From Scalesia atractyloides (taxonomy: Eukaryota; Streptophyta; Magnoliopsida; Asterales; Asteraceae): a stretch of 64,000 nt of DNA. Where the stretch lies: NCBI GenBank assembly GCA_947069175.1, contig CAMTDV010000012.1, positions 34,256,341-34,320,340 on the forward strand, in the 5' to 3' direction. The translations under genes and the position numbers were made by a program. Below are positions 21,301 through 33,696 of the stretch, in pieces. The notes under the pieces were generated by a model, which did not search any database, had not been told where the DNA came from, and worked only from the letters and a program-made list of their open reading frames with translations. Numbering within the stretch: position 1 is the stretch's first letter; each line of letters opens with the position of its first letter.

Positions 21301-22842
21301 TGGATGGAAACACTTAATGACTTTTGATTGCGAAATTCGCTACCATCCGGGCAAAGCAAATGTAGTTGCTGATGCCTTAAGTTGCAAGGAACGGGTTAAA
21401 CCTATAAGGATTAACGCCAAGAGCATTGAGCTCAGAAATAGCTTAAATGAGAAGCTATTAGATGCGCAAAGACAAGCTCTATTAGAGGCTAATGCTCCTA
21501 ATGAAGGAGTGGGCGGAACTGTTGATCAGTTAACGCCTGGAAAGGATGGAATCCTTAGGTTCAATGATAGAATCTGGGTTCCAATTTTTGGAGGACTTAA
21601 AGATCTAATCCTCCACGAAGCACACAATACGAGATACTCAGTTCACCCTGGGGGTGACAAAATGTATCAGGATCTAAAAAGGAATTATTGGTGGATGGGT
21701 TTGAAGAAATCCATAGCCACTTATGTAGCTAAGTGTCTGACGTGTTCGCAAGTTAAGGCTGAACATCAGAAGCCGTCAGGACTTCTACAACATTAGAAAT
21801 TCCCACATGGAAATGGGAAATGGTAACTATGGACTTGATTACCAAGTTACCTAAGATCAAAAGTGGAAATGACACTATTTGGGTCATTGTAGATAGGCTG
21901 ACTAAGTCAGCACATTTCTTGCCAATAAAGGAAATGTATAATTCAGACAAATTGGCAAAGTCGTATGTGGACAAGATTGTGTCCCTACACGGTGTGCCGG
22001 TGTCTATTGTATCTGATAGAGATACTAGATACACATCTCACTTTTGGAAAAGTTTCCAACAATCTTTAAGCACAAGATTAAACTTTAGTACGGCTTACCA
22101 TCCGCAGACTGATGGTCAAAGTGAGCATACTATCCAAACATTGGAAGACATTCTTAGGGCATGTGTGATTGATTTAGGTGGAAGTTGGGATAACCACTTA
22201 CCCCTAATAGAATTCTCCTACAATAATAGTTATCATATGAGTATTAAGGCTGCTCCTTTTGAGGCCTTGTATTGGAGAAAATGTAGAACGCCCGTGTGCT
22301 GGGCAGAAGTTGGGGAAGCCCAACTATCAGGACCTGAGATCGTCCTGGAGACCACGGATAAGATTTTACAAATCCGTGATCGTCTCAAAGCTACCCGAGA
22401 TAGACAGAAGAGCTATGCTGACAAGGGGCGTAAACCTCTTAAGTTCCAAGTAGGGGACAAAGTCATGTTAAAAGTGTCACCCTGGAAGGGTGTGATGCGC
22501 TTTGGGAAGAAGGGCAAGTTAAGCCCAAGATATATCGGACCATTCGAGATAGTCGAATGTGTCGGCACTGTAGCTTATAAGCTCAGATTGCCAGAGAAGC
22601 TTAGTGGAATTCATGATGTGTTCCACATCAGTGATCTTAAGAAATGTCTAGCCGATGAGTCACTAGCAATGTCGCACAAAGATGTGCAAATAGATAAAAA
22701 CCTGAGGTTTGTTGAGAAACCAATTTCGATCGAGGATCGACAGGTTAAGAAGCTCCAAAGGAAATTGATACCTATAATAAAGGTTAATTGGGACGCCTTT
22801 AGAGGTCCCGCGTATACATGGGAGGTTGAGTCCACAATGTGA
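18346..22842 (+). pseudogene. Tekay/Del-like gag-pol, multiply broken
   Basis: Gag runs from the ATG at 18346 and breaks at 18772. It continues from 18846, with one normal CCHC knuckle (CGICKRKGHKTLEC) and a second in which His is Asn (CYVCNEKRNIKTNC). The protease follows, but its DSGA motif reads DLGA. Stops near 19833, 20322 and others interrupt RT; the FIDD catalytic box near 20610 is in a shifted frame. RNase H is at about 20781-21360. Integrase has HHCC (21620-21750), the core with MDLI, SDRD and the GQSE glutamate (21826-22140), GPYIF-like SPRYIGPFEI (about 22530) and a short chromodomain-like tail. These defects make it inactive. The lineage call is inferred. Confidence 0.88.
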
Positions 22843-22892
22843 CAAAAATACCATCATCTTTTTTAATAAAATCTCGAGGTCGAGATTTCTTT

Positions 22893-22906
22893 TAAGGGGG
22901 TGAGGA
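22893..22906 (+). other. Polypurine tract of Tekay-like element
   Basis: The sequence aagggggtgagga sits directly before TGTAACACC, after a gagatttc word typical of Ty3 element 3' ends. Confidence 0.85.
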
Positions 22907-23228
22907 TGTAACACCTCGTAAAATCGTTTCCAATAGTATAGTGACACGTGTTATATTTTTATTTTATTTTTAAGTCTATTAAAGACTAACAAGGACTAAA
23001 TGTGTCAGCATGCTCAAACTAAGTCTCTGAGTGATCTTCTGATGTCAACATGCATAAACCGAGCCTCTGAGTGACCATTAGTGTCAACATGCTTAAAACA
23101 TAGCCTCTAAATGACCCTTAGTGTCAACATGCTAAAACTTGGCCTCTGAGCGACCGTTGTGTCAACCTGCCCAGCCTCTGAGTGACATCGGAGTCAACAT
23201 GATTATAATGAGCCTTTGAGTGATCGTA
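22907..23228 (+). repeat. Truncated LTR, Tekay-like family (first 320 bp)
   Basis: It begins TGTAACACC after the PPT and includes 40-bp type repeats containing gtcaacatgc and agcctctgagtgac. It ends abruptly near 23228 where sequence continues as the reverse strand of the same LTR family. Confidence 0.82.
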
Positions 23229-26200
23229 TACGGCACAGCGGAAGTCTTCGAGTAAAATTACTATTATAAACCGAATGTTTGAAATACAAAACAATATACA
23301 AGCTCGTAATAGAATATCCATAGGCGGGTCATAAAATGTACAAAGAAAGAATATAAAACAGACTTTAGGACAGATCTAAGGATTTGCAAGATCCTCTTAT
23401 TTCACTACCGAGCAGCTTCCAGCCTATTTCGTATTGTACCTGCAAGCTTAGTCTTTTGAAAATATGTCAGCTTTCGCTGGTAAATACAGCCGACTGACTC
23501 ATTTTGAAAACATTTTAGAAATTAGATTTAAGTGCACATGTCACAAATCTTTTTTAACTTGGGAAAGTTACTCTGTAACCTTGTTAACAAATTCACATGT
23601 TTGTCCCTACATACAGGGCCCAATACAGAGACCGAGACATGATTAAATACACACCACTTAGAATTCACAGAGGAGTTATCCCCAATGTCTTGGGTAATTT
23701 GCATTTGAGCGTCTGTCAGGTGTATGCCTACACCCTGCGCTAAGGTCTTAGCCATTATCTAATGTAATGAGCCGAGGATATCCAGGACACGGTAATTTAA
23801 CCCCTGATGTTTAAGTTATCAAACAAAACTGATTAAAACAGAATATGTGGATTCACTAGCCACAATCCAGCATTCGATTGATCCCATTTCTGACCAAGCG
23901 GCAATATTTTACCGTATCCCAAGCCCGTATAGGGAAAATAAGTCAAGAGTATTTACCTGAGTTAGCCTTGTTTAAAATGCAAGATTATATCTCAGCGTAT
24001 TCAAAATGAGCTAAGTGCAGATAGCATTTACCGGAAGGCTCTAGTCTGGATTATGGCATAAGCTAACCAATTAAATACTAACGGTCTTATTTAAGTCACA
24101 GACTAAGACCGAGTAGTGTACAGGATCAAAACGTATAACGCTTGATTAAACGATGATCTGATAGAATGTAGTTTAAACCCGACAAGTGCTTTGACTTGTA
24201 TAAAATGGGTAAACAATTAACATTCTGGATTTTGAGTTCAAAATTATAAGGTTAAACCCGTTTTGGTTAAATCCGTAAACTAGTTACGTATAATTAACCG
24301 TACGCTTATAAGCGATAATGGGTAACCGGATAATCATGGACAAGTTCTATATGCCATTATACTTTAATTAAGTTGTAATATCAGTAGAATATCAACTCAT
24401 ATGCCCGTTAAGGTTTTAAAATAAAATTATGCCTTATAAGGGCATTTTGGTAATTTCATATCGTATAAAAGGAACTTAATATATTTAAATGTTATATTTA
24501 TAAGTATTCTGGAAAAATAATTATTTATGATATAATTCAGTAGGATATTAATTATATGTGTAATTTAATGTTTTATGACCAAACTATGCACCGAATGGGC
24601 ATTTTGGTCATTTACACATAGTTTATATATTATTTGGAATTCTGAGTTTGTATCATATACCTACTGTAAAAATATTTAAAATAAGTTGTAAAATCAGTAG
24701 GTAACAAGTCTTGGTTGATGGATATGGTTTAAAACCATACTATGCGCTGAAACGACGCTTATGTCGTAAAATGACGATTTATGTGATGTTTAACGAAAAC
24801 TGATGTTAAGGTCAGATTAAAATATCTTATATATGTTATTTAATATAACATATCAGTAGGTAAAAGATTTACCTTAAAAAGATATGACTAAAACTATTTT
24901 ATAAGCCATAAGGGCTTTGTCGTCATTTATCGACATATTACAAGGACTTTTCATAAACTCAGTTTATAACCTGATTTAACATCCCAAATAATCCTACTTG
25001 TAATATTACATCAATAGGAAACTTATTTTCAAGTTCATTATCATTAAAACCTTGTTTTATGCAAAAAGGGTATTTTAGTCAAAAATGGCATAATTACGGA
25101 ACTTGTGCATAAACTTAGATTCTGATTATAATCATGTAATATAACCTCAGGGGGCTATGCTACATTATATTATGATCATATTGCAACTTCAGATCAGTAT
25201 TTAACTAATCTAAAATCGGGTCAGAATCGAAAGTCAAAGCAGAAGTCAAACTTCACGACTTTCGGTTGCGAACCGACCCTAGAACTGAAATTGACGAGCC
25301 GAACATGTTCTTTCATGTTCTAATTATTATTACCAACTTGTTGAAGTGTCAAAACATGTTTCATAACATATATAAGATCAATTTATGATTTTTTCGAAAA
25401 ATGGCATGTTTGACTTTTTAATAAGTTAACTTTGACCCGTCAATTGGTCTAGCAAACGTGATCTTCAGGAGGTGCCCTTTATAGGGACTAACACCTACCT
25501 TATTACGATCACTTATCAATGTTCGTTACGAACAATGGCTGGACCATAATGGTCTTAACCGAAAGTCAAACCGTTTTCCGTAAAATGCTTGACTTTTGGC
25601 TATAAAAGCCTATAAACGAAAATGCACAAGGAAGGAACACTTACAAGAGGTTCCTAGAATGCAATAGAACTAAGTTGGATGCTCCTTTAGTTAGGAACTT
25701 CCATAGGAGGGAGATAGAGTTGAAAATGAGAAAGGTGCAAATTCAAAGGTTGAACCTTTGCACCTATTTATAGTTGGAGAGCTTGAAGGAGGTGATGCCA
25801 GGTGCTAAGAGGTGTAAGAGGGTGCTTACAAGTGTCCTAAAACGTGGCATAGCTGTTTGGGAAGCCATGGTTTCGAATCCAATGGTTTTTGGCACTTTGT
25901 GTGGTGGCCAAGGCAATTTTCTGCAGATATGACCCTCTGGCGGGCCACGAGAGGCACAAGCCATGCCTCTCGCGCCCCGCGAGCGCCTCTAGACTACTTT
26001 CAAAGTTTGACACTTTTAGCCCCTTAACTTATAAAACATCCTTTAAACCTTCTAAAACACCTTTTTAGCACTTTTAGTCCTCCGTAGCCAATACTTGGCG
26101 TACCCGGGAGTATGCCCGGACATTGTTTAGCTCTTGGTTCATTAAAAGGTCACTGAGAGGTATAAATTAACATGTTGACACTTTTAACCCCTCCATGTCC

Positions 26201-26589
26201 AACTTTATTCAATTACGGATTCAATCCCTCTCGTCCAACAAATGGGACATATGAGAGTTAGGACTTCGTAAACGATCACTCAGAGGCTCATTATATGCAT
26301 GTTTACTCCGATGTCACTCAGAGGCTGGGCATGTTGACACAACCGTCGCTCAGAGGCAAGTTTTAGCATGTTGACACTAATGGTCATTTAGAGGCTATGT
26401 TTTAAGCATGTTGCACTAATGGTCACTCAGAGGCTCGGTTTATGCATGTTGACATCAGAAGATCACTCAGAGACTTAGTTTGAGCATGTTGACGCTTTTA
26501 GCCTTGTTAGTCTTTAATAGACTTAAAAATAAAATAAAAATATAACACGTGTCACTATACTATTGGACACCGTTTTACGAGGTGTTACA
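23229..26589 (-). repeat. Inverted LTR, Tekay-like family, lacking its last ~75 bp
   Basis: It matches the solo LTR at 43087-46515 along its length but lacks the terminal tgtcacaccccg region. On the plus strand it ends with ggtgttaca at 26589, next to tcaaa. Its first 320 bp (26270-26589) are inverted relative to 22907-23228, making long terminal inverted repeats around this block. Confidence 0.82.
26275..26510 (-). repeat. ~43 bp minisatellite in Tekay-like LTR
   Basis: About five or six units share gcatgttgac and cactcagaggct. The same array occurs at 22985-23225 and 46030-46440 with different unit numbers and sequences. Confidence 0.8.
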
Positions 26590-27758
26590 TCAAACCTACA
26601 GGCGCAAGACCCTCCATTGAATCAGAAACCTTCACATAGTCATCCCAAGTATCAGGCACAAAGCACGTACCTTTGGGTGGGTCTGACCTTGGTTGCGTTG
26701 GCTTCTTGGTGGCCACAGCACTGGCCCCGCGCGCCTCTTCTTTTTTAAATCTGGGCCAACACCCAAATTCTTCAGCACACCTGCATCATGGCGCAACATC
26801 TTAAGTAATTCAAAAGGATGTAAGTAATAAACAATAAATGCTTACCATTCCAGGTGGAGGGGCTGCTAAATCCGCACTTCGAGGCAACTCGAAGTTCCCA
26901 AGAATCTGGAAATACACGTTGGTTCCTCCGGATTAAGCGGAATGTTTTGCATCCGCCCATTCTTCCTCTGGAAGGTCGTTATGTACAACGCAACCCCTAT
27001 AAAAATGCGCATATTTAGTCACACTGCACAGGGAGGAATAACGAAATAATGAAGCTTACTCTTGTCATCCTCCATGTACACCGATTTTTCACGGCGATCA
27101 GGCTTCCATAATAAGCTCATGTCGGCAGCAACCAACGCCCTCTCCGGCAACTGAACAGCCGGAATCTCCTTCATATCTTGATACCAGGACTATTGGTCCA
27201 GTATCGACATTATCTCCATTTGGATGTCTTCGGCTCCACGGAAATGCATCCGCAGAGGGATAACCCCAGCTTTAATGAAGAAAAACTTCTGCTTCCAATC
27301 ATGATATGACTTGGGAGGAGTGTGTAGGATCTTCTTCGCTTGTATCCGGTGCTAGAAGGAGTAGAAACCCAACAAGCAGTGAAGTTGGTAAAACACCAGT
27401 TGACGGTTGGGTGGATGCCCATAGAGCGGCACAAGAACTCAAAATGCTTAATCCGGACCTTCCCCATCGGATTCAGCTGGGAGATGTGGAAGCGATAGTG
27501 GTCCAAACTGTCTAAGAAAAACTTTGTCACCGGCAACCGGAAATTGTCGTCGGCAAAGTAATCAAAGAAAAGGGTAATGAAGCCAAGAGGAGCGTTTGTG
27601 GCGGTATCCCCTTCGGAAGGGTATCAAGCACCCCATTCCTCAGGAAACCGCAAACCGGCGACGAGTCGCTGAAAACTACTTGTCGACCAGTTTAATGAAG
27701 GCAAGGAACTGGAAGTTTCTACGATAGCGGTACTCTCAGGTTGTTCTCTGGTCGACAT
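26590..27758 (-). pseudogene. Tat antisense ORF, N-terminal half (PF04195-like)
   Basis: The start ATG is at 27758-27756. A stop occurs about 44 codons later, and further shifts follow. The segment 27536-27210 encodes the conserved domain known as 'putative gypsy type transposon' (PF04195), with a KFFLDSL start and an HFEFLCRSMGI motif. Downstream near 26786-26591, another segment encodes the VSDSMEGLAP motif, which continues in the half at 10697. Orientation is opposite to the Tat pol. The function of this ORF family is unknown. Decay is clear. Confidence 0.75.
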
Positions 27759-28272
27759 CTTAGTGGCCAGAAGAAACAAGGATCACAAAAGGTTTGGATA
27801 GGAAATACAAGAAGAGATGAAGAGTGAATTTAACCTAGGCGGATCACCTATTTATACCCATCGCATCTAATGCAATGGGGAAGCGTGACGACTCTAAAGA
27901 CCCAGTAGCGAATCCATAGATGACATGTGGAGGGAAAGTGGGAAGCTGACAGGTGCCACGCACGCGCGTGGCCGGTACTTTCTCTGCAATTCATTAATGA
28001 AAAGGTAGATGTACTGTTGACAGCCAGCTACAGCCATCAGAGGTCACTTCCGCCTCACCTTTTTCTCAACAACTCGCCTAAAACCTGTCAGCATGATGAA
28101 AATTCAAATTTCAAAGATCTTATCCTGAAAAAGGTTTCCTCCACCCAAGGGTTTTCTTTAATCTTTTCGTTGCAGATATCTTATTGATTTGTAGCCGTTG
28201 AAATAAGCGCACATACATGAGTTCTTATAGTCCAGCACTCCACCTACTTGTTAAGTTGCGTATAGGAGCACC
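27759..28272. other. Tat 3' untranslated region
   Basis: This region lies between the antisense ORF start and the PPT. No ORF was recognised. It would contain the promoter of the antisense ORF, if it has one. Confidence 0.4.
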
Positions 28273-28288
28273 ACTGGACTGGGGGACT
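28273..28288 (+). other. Polypurine tract of Tat element
   Basis: The sequence ctggactgggggact immediately precedes TGGAGAGG, the usual Tat PPT-LTR junction form. Confidence 0.75.
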
Positions 28289-29238
28289 TGGAGAGGTATG
28301 GTCCCAAAAACATCACGCTTGCGCAGAATACCAAACCCTTATAATGCTAACAAGTCACTTGAGTAACCTTGAGCGCTACACGCAACGGTAAGCCAACCCT
28401 AAAGGAAGCAGGTTGCTTAACAAACCTTGCGCAACGACAAGTTAAACCTGAAAGCGCAGGTCCCAGACCCTACGCTAATTAAACAAGCTTCTAACCACGA
28501 CTTCCTAAAACCTTGCGCCGACTCCCCAACCCTTTTGGGAGTTGCACAAGTCCGAGACTAAGACAAAGAGCAACTCATGCTTAGTCTTGAAAATAAAAGA
28601 ACTTGATCCCTACAAGTTCACGCCGGCCAAAAAAGCACTGATAAGGTCGCGCGGTAAGTAGAAGCGCAAAGAGGCATTGATCAAGTACAAAAGTACAAGG
28701 GGCAGGGTTGTGACCCAATAACCGCTCGGCAGGTTATGCCAGACCACGTTGCATGATGAGTAGTCGTGCAAAGGACAAAAAGTACGCAAGGATGCACGCG
28801 TGGCACCAACCAGCTCATGCCAGCGATTGCCACACGATCTCCACTAACGGCTGATGACAGACTCGACAACAAGGACAACTGCCAGGACACGTGGCCCCAT
28901 CCACCGTGCGCCAAGCGCTCTGTCTGCCAGGGACCACTAACAGTCGTAGCAGAAGAGACATAATGGATGTTCCTGGTTGTCAGTCCTAGGCACAAGGCCC
29001 ATCAGCCCATCTCCTGCACACATCTCTCCGGCTATAAAGAAAGGATCCCACCTCGAGGTAAAGGACACTGTTTCTAGCTCGCTCTCTAATTACTTGCATT
29101 ATCCTTTGCAAACCTAGATACTTATTCTTGCGCCGGAGTGTGGTCACGAAGAAAGCCTCCCTCTTTTCTCCCGTGACGAGACTAACGGTATTTTCAGTTT
29201 TGTAGTGAGCTTGAACCAAGATCATATCGACGATCTAA
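28289..29238 (+). repeat. 3' LTR of Tat element (end approximate)
   Basis: It starts TGGAGAGGTATGG after the PPT. A TATA box (ctataaag) lies near 29031-29038, giving U3 of about 740 bp and a short R/U5. The 3' end is set near gatcta at 29238 by resemblance only. The 5' LTR is outside the window, so the boundary and TSD cannot be checked. Confidence 0.6.
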
Positions 29239-29555
29239 TGAGAGATAACCTTTATATGCAGAGACCTTGTGCCAGAACCTAGGTTATGTTTTTTAAATAA
29301 TAATATATAAGGATTAATCTATAGAGTAAAATCCTAGAAAATTATACAAACAAGACTAACATCAAATTAAACGTAAAAGCATCAATTAACATGTATAGAA
29401 TACATAGGATAGATTAATTAATTAGATGCAAAAATATAAAATTCACTGATTTGGTTATGAACTTTAGAATTATAATTCTCAAATCTAGATACAATTATAT
29501 CAAAGGAAACTGATAGAGGGCTTTTATAGAGGACGGGAAAATAAGTAGGTTAGAC

Positions 29556-30580
29556 CAGGGGCGAACCTATCTGGGATCCAGGGGTTGCCCAGGATACCTC
29601 TCAACTTTCGTCACGAAGTGCAATTTTTGTTTGTAATTTTTTTGAAAATCTCTGTTTTATGTATGGATACCCTTAAGTAATATTAAGATACCTTTGAATG
29701 TATAAATATAGATGAAGATGAGAAGAGCCAAAACTTTCCAGTCGACGGAAAGAAATTTCCAGTCAACAGAAAGTTGCAGCAGAGACGAGTTGAAGAAGAT
29801 GAAGTTATTAATGGGTGCATTGGAAAGATAAATAGAAAAGGTAAAGCAAGAGTTACAAGTAAAAAGTTACATTTAGAGTCAAATCAATAGGTAAACTATT
29901 TAATTTGTTTATTTTACTTTTCAATTAATATTTTACTTTATTTTCAATTAAACATTATAAGATTCTGGTTTGTTTTTTCTTTTTTTTTTTTTTTCGAAGC
30001 TTTGTTGATTCTTTTATAATATTTTTTGTATAGTTGTTATTATTCATTTATATTAAGTATAACTTACTTATTGTAATACAAATTTATTATAAATAATATA
30101 TAAGTATAAATTACTTTATATCTAATATCATTTTTTATCAATATTTCTGTTTTTTGTTGAATATATGATTATTACAACTAAATATTATCCATAAAATTTT
30201 TAAATAACATTTGAAGTTTTATAAAATAAATATTTGATAAAGTTCGTGTTTTTGTCTGGTTCACCCATTAGTAAAAAAATGAAACTCAACATATGCTTTA
30301 GAATATAAAAATAAAATTCTATTTCGATAATATAATTAAATAGTTTTCGTTCTCACACTTTGTTAGAGAATAACACTCTATTATAGAGTATGGATTATAA
30401 AAAGTTAATTTTACCTTTGAAAATATTTTCACAACACACGTATCTATACCTGATTAATAGGTAATTTCAATTATATCTTATCTCAAAATATCATATTATA
30501 ATTTCTAAATCTTATTACTAACATATGTAAAATAGTCCTCGGTAGGATACCCCTGAACTTTTCTTCTAGTTCCGCCACTG
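29556..30580. mobile_element. hAT-like non-autonomous element (1025 bp)
   Basis: Terminal inverted repeats are CAGGGGCGAAC on the left and CAGTGGCGGAAC on the right (reverse complement). The exact 8-bp duplication ggttagac flanks it (29548-29555, 30581-30588). An 8-bp TSD and CAGNGGCG ends mark the hAT superfamily. The interior is AT-rich with no transposase ORF. Confidence 0.82.
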
Positions 30581-30588
30581 GGTTAGAC

Positions 30589-31440
30589 TAAAGAATTACC
30601 TCAATCGGATAAGAATTAAGTTTGAATTTGAGAAGGAAGTTCCAGGCCCTGATTCATGAATTCTTGAAATTGCAGAGGATTTCGTGTAATGGTTGAGTGT
30701 TTGTAATCAGAATGGTCAAATGAGTGAGAGAGAGTAGTTTAATTCTCAATTTCATGATTAACACACTAATTGATTATGTTCATTAAGTGGTTAATGGGTC
30801 TTGAATGAGCTTTCAAATTTGAGAGGTTACACATTGAATTGAGATTGGAATCAGGTTTGATGATGTCTTGATACATTTGGATTACATTTGAAACTGAAAA
30901 ACGAGATCAAAATTGAGTTTCAATGGTCATAAAGTCAATCCGCAAGACCAGCTAGAGTTGCGGTTTTAGGTTCTCCCGACGCCACGCACGAGGAAACCTG
31001 GTCCTGTCGCGTGGCGCAACAGCCGTCTCTAACCAGGTCAAAGTGAGCTTCCCCACACGTTGCGTGGGGTTTAGAGGTTTCCCTCACGTGGCGTAAACGT
31101 AGACGGGTAGAAGTTTCAAAATCTTTATTTTGTTGACAGATTCGATTCCTCAAGTTTGTTTATCTAATTTAACGAATGTATTTAGTATAATAACACGCAT
31201 ATAAACATTTATAGACTAAGAATTAATATGTGTATTAGTGTTTATCTCCAAAACAAATAAGATAACATAGAATTTTCAAAGTTTATTGCATAGATAATAG
31301 ATTTGAATCACATTGGATATGAAAATGAATCGGGTTACAAGATATGGATAAGCCACGGATGTCACACTACAGATATTAGAGTAGAGTTACGAGGCATAAA
31401 GATTCCTTAGATACACAAAAGAGTTGACGAATGCTTAGTC
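30589..31440. other. Unassigned DNA
   Basis: It contains GC-rich words around 30960-31100 in which variants of cgcgtggcg and acgtggcg recur. This is probably an old repeat. No convincing gene was found. Confidence 0.3.
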
Positions 31441-31448
31441 CTTACAAG

Positions 31449-32113
31449 CAGGGATGGGCGATGTGCTTGTCGCCGCTCGAAAAATGCTCGCTCTATTTTA
31501 TGCCCGATTGTAAACGACCGAAGCTTGAGCTTGGCTCGAGCAAAGGTCAGCTTGGCTCGGTTCAACTTGAATAATTTAATTTAATTTTTTATATATATAT
31601 AATTTTGTATGCACAAATATATAATTATTTTTATAATAACATCCTTTAGAATTTTAGAATTGTAAGTAGATTTAGCCTAAATTATCAATAGTTCAACATC
31701 AAATCTAAGTTACTAAACCTAATTTCTTTTGGTTTTGAGTTAACATGTTCACTAACACATATCAAATTGAGTCGCCCCCTCAACTTAAGATGTTTTTTAA
31801 TGAAACAAATTTTTATTTGTATATGCTGAACTTAAATGTATCTTAAGTGAATGACAATTGAGCGAAAACTAGCACCATTTTAAGTCAAATAATTTTGAAT
31901 GAAATAATGGTGGCATTTAAATTTGAAGGTGTATTAAAATTTAATTTAAAATATAAATGAGCAACACCGAGATGCTCGGTTGTAAACCAAGCGAGTTCGA
32001 GCAACATTTTCTGCTCATTTCCTTAAATTTGAAGAGAGGCTGGCCTCTCAGTTCAATTTGAGCAGAGTACGAATAGACCTCGCTTGATTCAATTTGGCTC
32101 GTAAACAACCCTA
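31449..32113. mobile_element. hAT-like MITE (665 bp), aged
   Basis: The ends are cagggatgggcg and, reversed, tagggttgttta. The flanks cttacaag (31441-31448) and cttataag (32114-32121) match at seven of eight bases, as expected of an old 8-bp TSD. Subterminal gctcg/cgagc words occur at both ends. No ORF was found. Confidence 0.6.
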
Positions 32114-32121
32114 CTTATAAG

Positions 32122-33696
32122 TCTTAAATCAACAATACTATGTGAGAGGCGTCGACCTTCATTTTTAGTTTGTATAGATGTATATTCATTCATCTATAAA
32201 ATTGATTTTAGAAACTAACTTGATTAAAAAGATATATTGTTTGTATGCTACTAATTTATCAGTTTTCTTTGTAAGACCACTAATGAAATTTCTTCACAGT
32301 TAGGAATTTAATAGATGCATAAAACACAAAATAATATTCCTTTAATTTTATATATCTAAATTAAAGTTACAAGGTTGCAAAATTACTGTGAAATACTACA
32401 CCACATTGGTACCGGTAGTGAAAAATAGTAAAATTGAATCCCACTCATACCAAAATGAAATCCGCCAAAATGTATTCATATCAACGTGTGTTTTATATCG
32501 ATCGTAACTAGAAAAAAAGAATATCAAAATCGGTTTTATATCGACTAAAAACTATAAAAACGAATCCTAATACCGATATTTAGAGATGTGCAAAAAATCT
32601 AAATCTAAAACCGATCGGAAAAATAATCAAGAAGCGATCGATGGGGAAACCAGTTGTTTTGAAACCAGATACAATCGGAAGGATCCACTGGATTGAATCC
32701 AAATTTCAAAATTTTCAACCTACCGGATTTTTATCTGGATCTTCTTGCTTGAGATCCAACCTGGATTTTTTGGTGAGGTGCCTACATGCGTTATAGTTTA
32801 CCACACAAAAATACATTATTTTGGATACAACTCTACTTTCATAAAAATGTATATTAGAATATTAAGAAAAATAACGAAACATAACTATGTATTTAATTTT
32901 TTTTAAGTTAATGAATACAAGTTTTATCAAGAAAAAGGTTAAAATGTATTCAAATGAATGTAAAAAAAGATTAAAGTTTCTTTAAATAACTTGTACTTCT
33001 TTGCTTTCAGAAGTTGTAAATTGTCCCTGACTTGCTATTTAATAGTAAGTAGATATCTAAGTAAATGTTCATTTATTATTTAGATAATATCTACTAACTA
33101 CGATTCAATGCAACTCAACCCTTGTTACTCGAATCTGAAGATGATAAAAGACATCATGTTCGTTCGATTAAATTAAAGTATGAGGAATAATAATTAATAC
33201 AAATAAAAAAATTGTATTTTTAAAGGAATAAAAATTTTGTAATGTATATAATTCAAATTCAAATATTCCAGGTTGAACCGGTTCAAATAATGCAATTTCA
33301 TTTCAAAATCAATTAAAAAAGTAACAATTTTTAATCAAGAGTTCTAAGAACATTGCATTAAATTAGGGTTGTGGCCAAGAAGGAAGTCTTATGTGATTTA
33401 AAGATCATACAGAGACTTTGGATCTTTTCATGTGAACCACAGTTCTTTCCTTCTACGGGAATAACATTAAACAAGATGCAGTTGAGATGAAAGCTATTAA
33501 TCTGGAAAAAATAAAGTGACCTTTACAATTTCTTTAAACAACAGTCACAATACATCAAATGACACAAGTTACCAACATGCTGCTATGATCGGTCAATCTC
33601 ATGGGCATATCACATCGCCCTATCTTCTTTGTTTATGCATCGGAAAACAATCAAGAATAATAAACAAACAAACAAACAATAATCTCCTATTTAGTC
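32122..33696. other. AT-rich intergenic DNA
   Basis: Short repeats of accgat/tatcgac words (32400-32600) and paired aaccagat/atctggat words (32650-32760) suggest eroded MITEs, but no TSD could be paired. No gene was seen. Confidence 0.3.

Larger units (their letters stand above)
10698..26589 (+). mobile_element. Rearranged Tekay/Del-like Ty3 element with nested LTRs
   Basis: The insertion splits the Tat antisense ORF. From left to right it holds a start resembling a degraded PBS (gagcac near 10705), an extra ORF (from 10803), two inserted solo LTRs (11349-16607), a tandem-repeat leader, broken gag-pol (18346-22842), a polypurine tract, the first 320 bp of an LTR (22907), then a nearly complete LTR in reverse orientation ending at 26589. 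The left LTR is missing. The layout fits an internal inversion with loss of one LTR, but other histories are possible. Lineage is inferred from integrase, the C-terminal GPY/F region and the long LTR. Confidence 0.65.

Noticed and set aside
30935..31153. Minus-strand 72-codon ORF
   Set aside because: It covers a segment built from repeated cgcgtggcg-type words and has no similarity or neighbours that support a gene.
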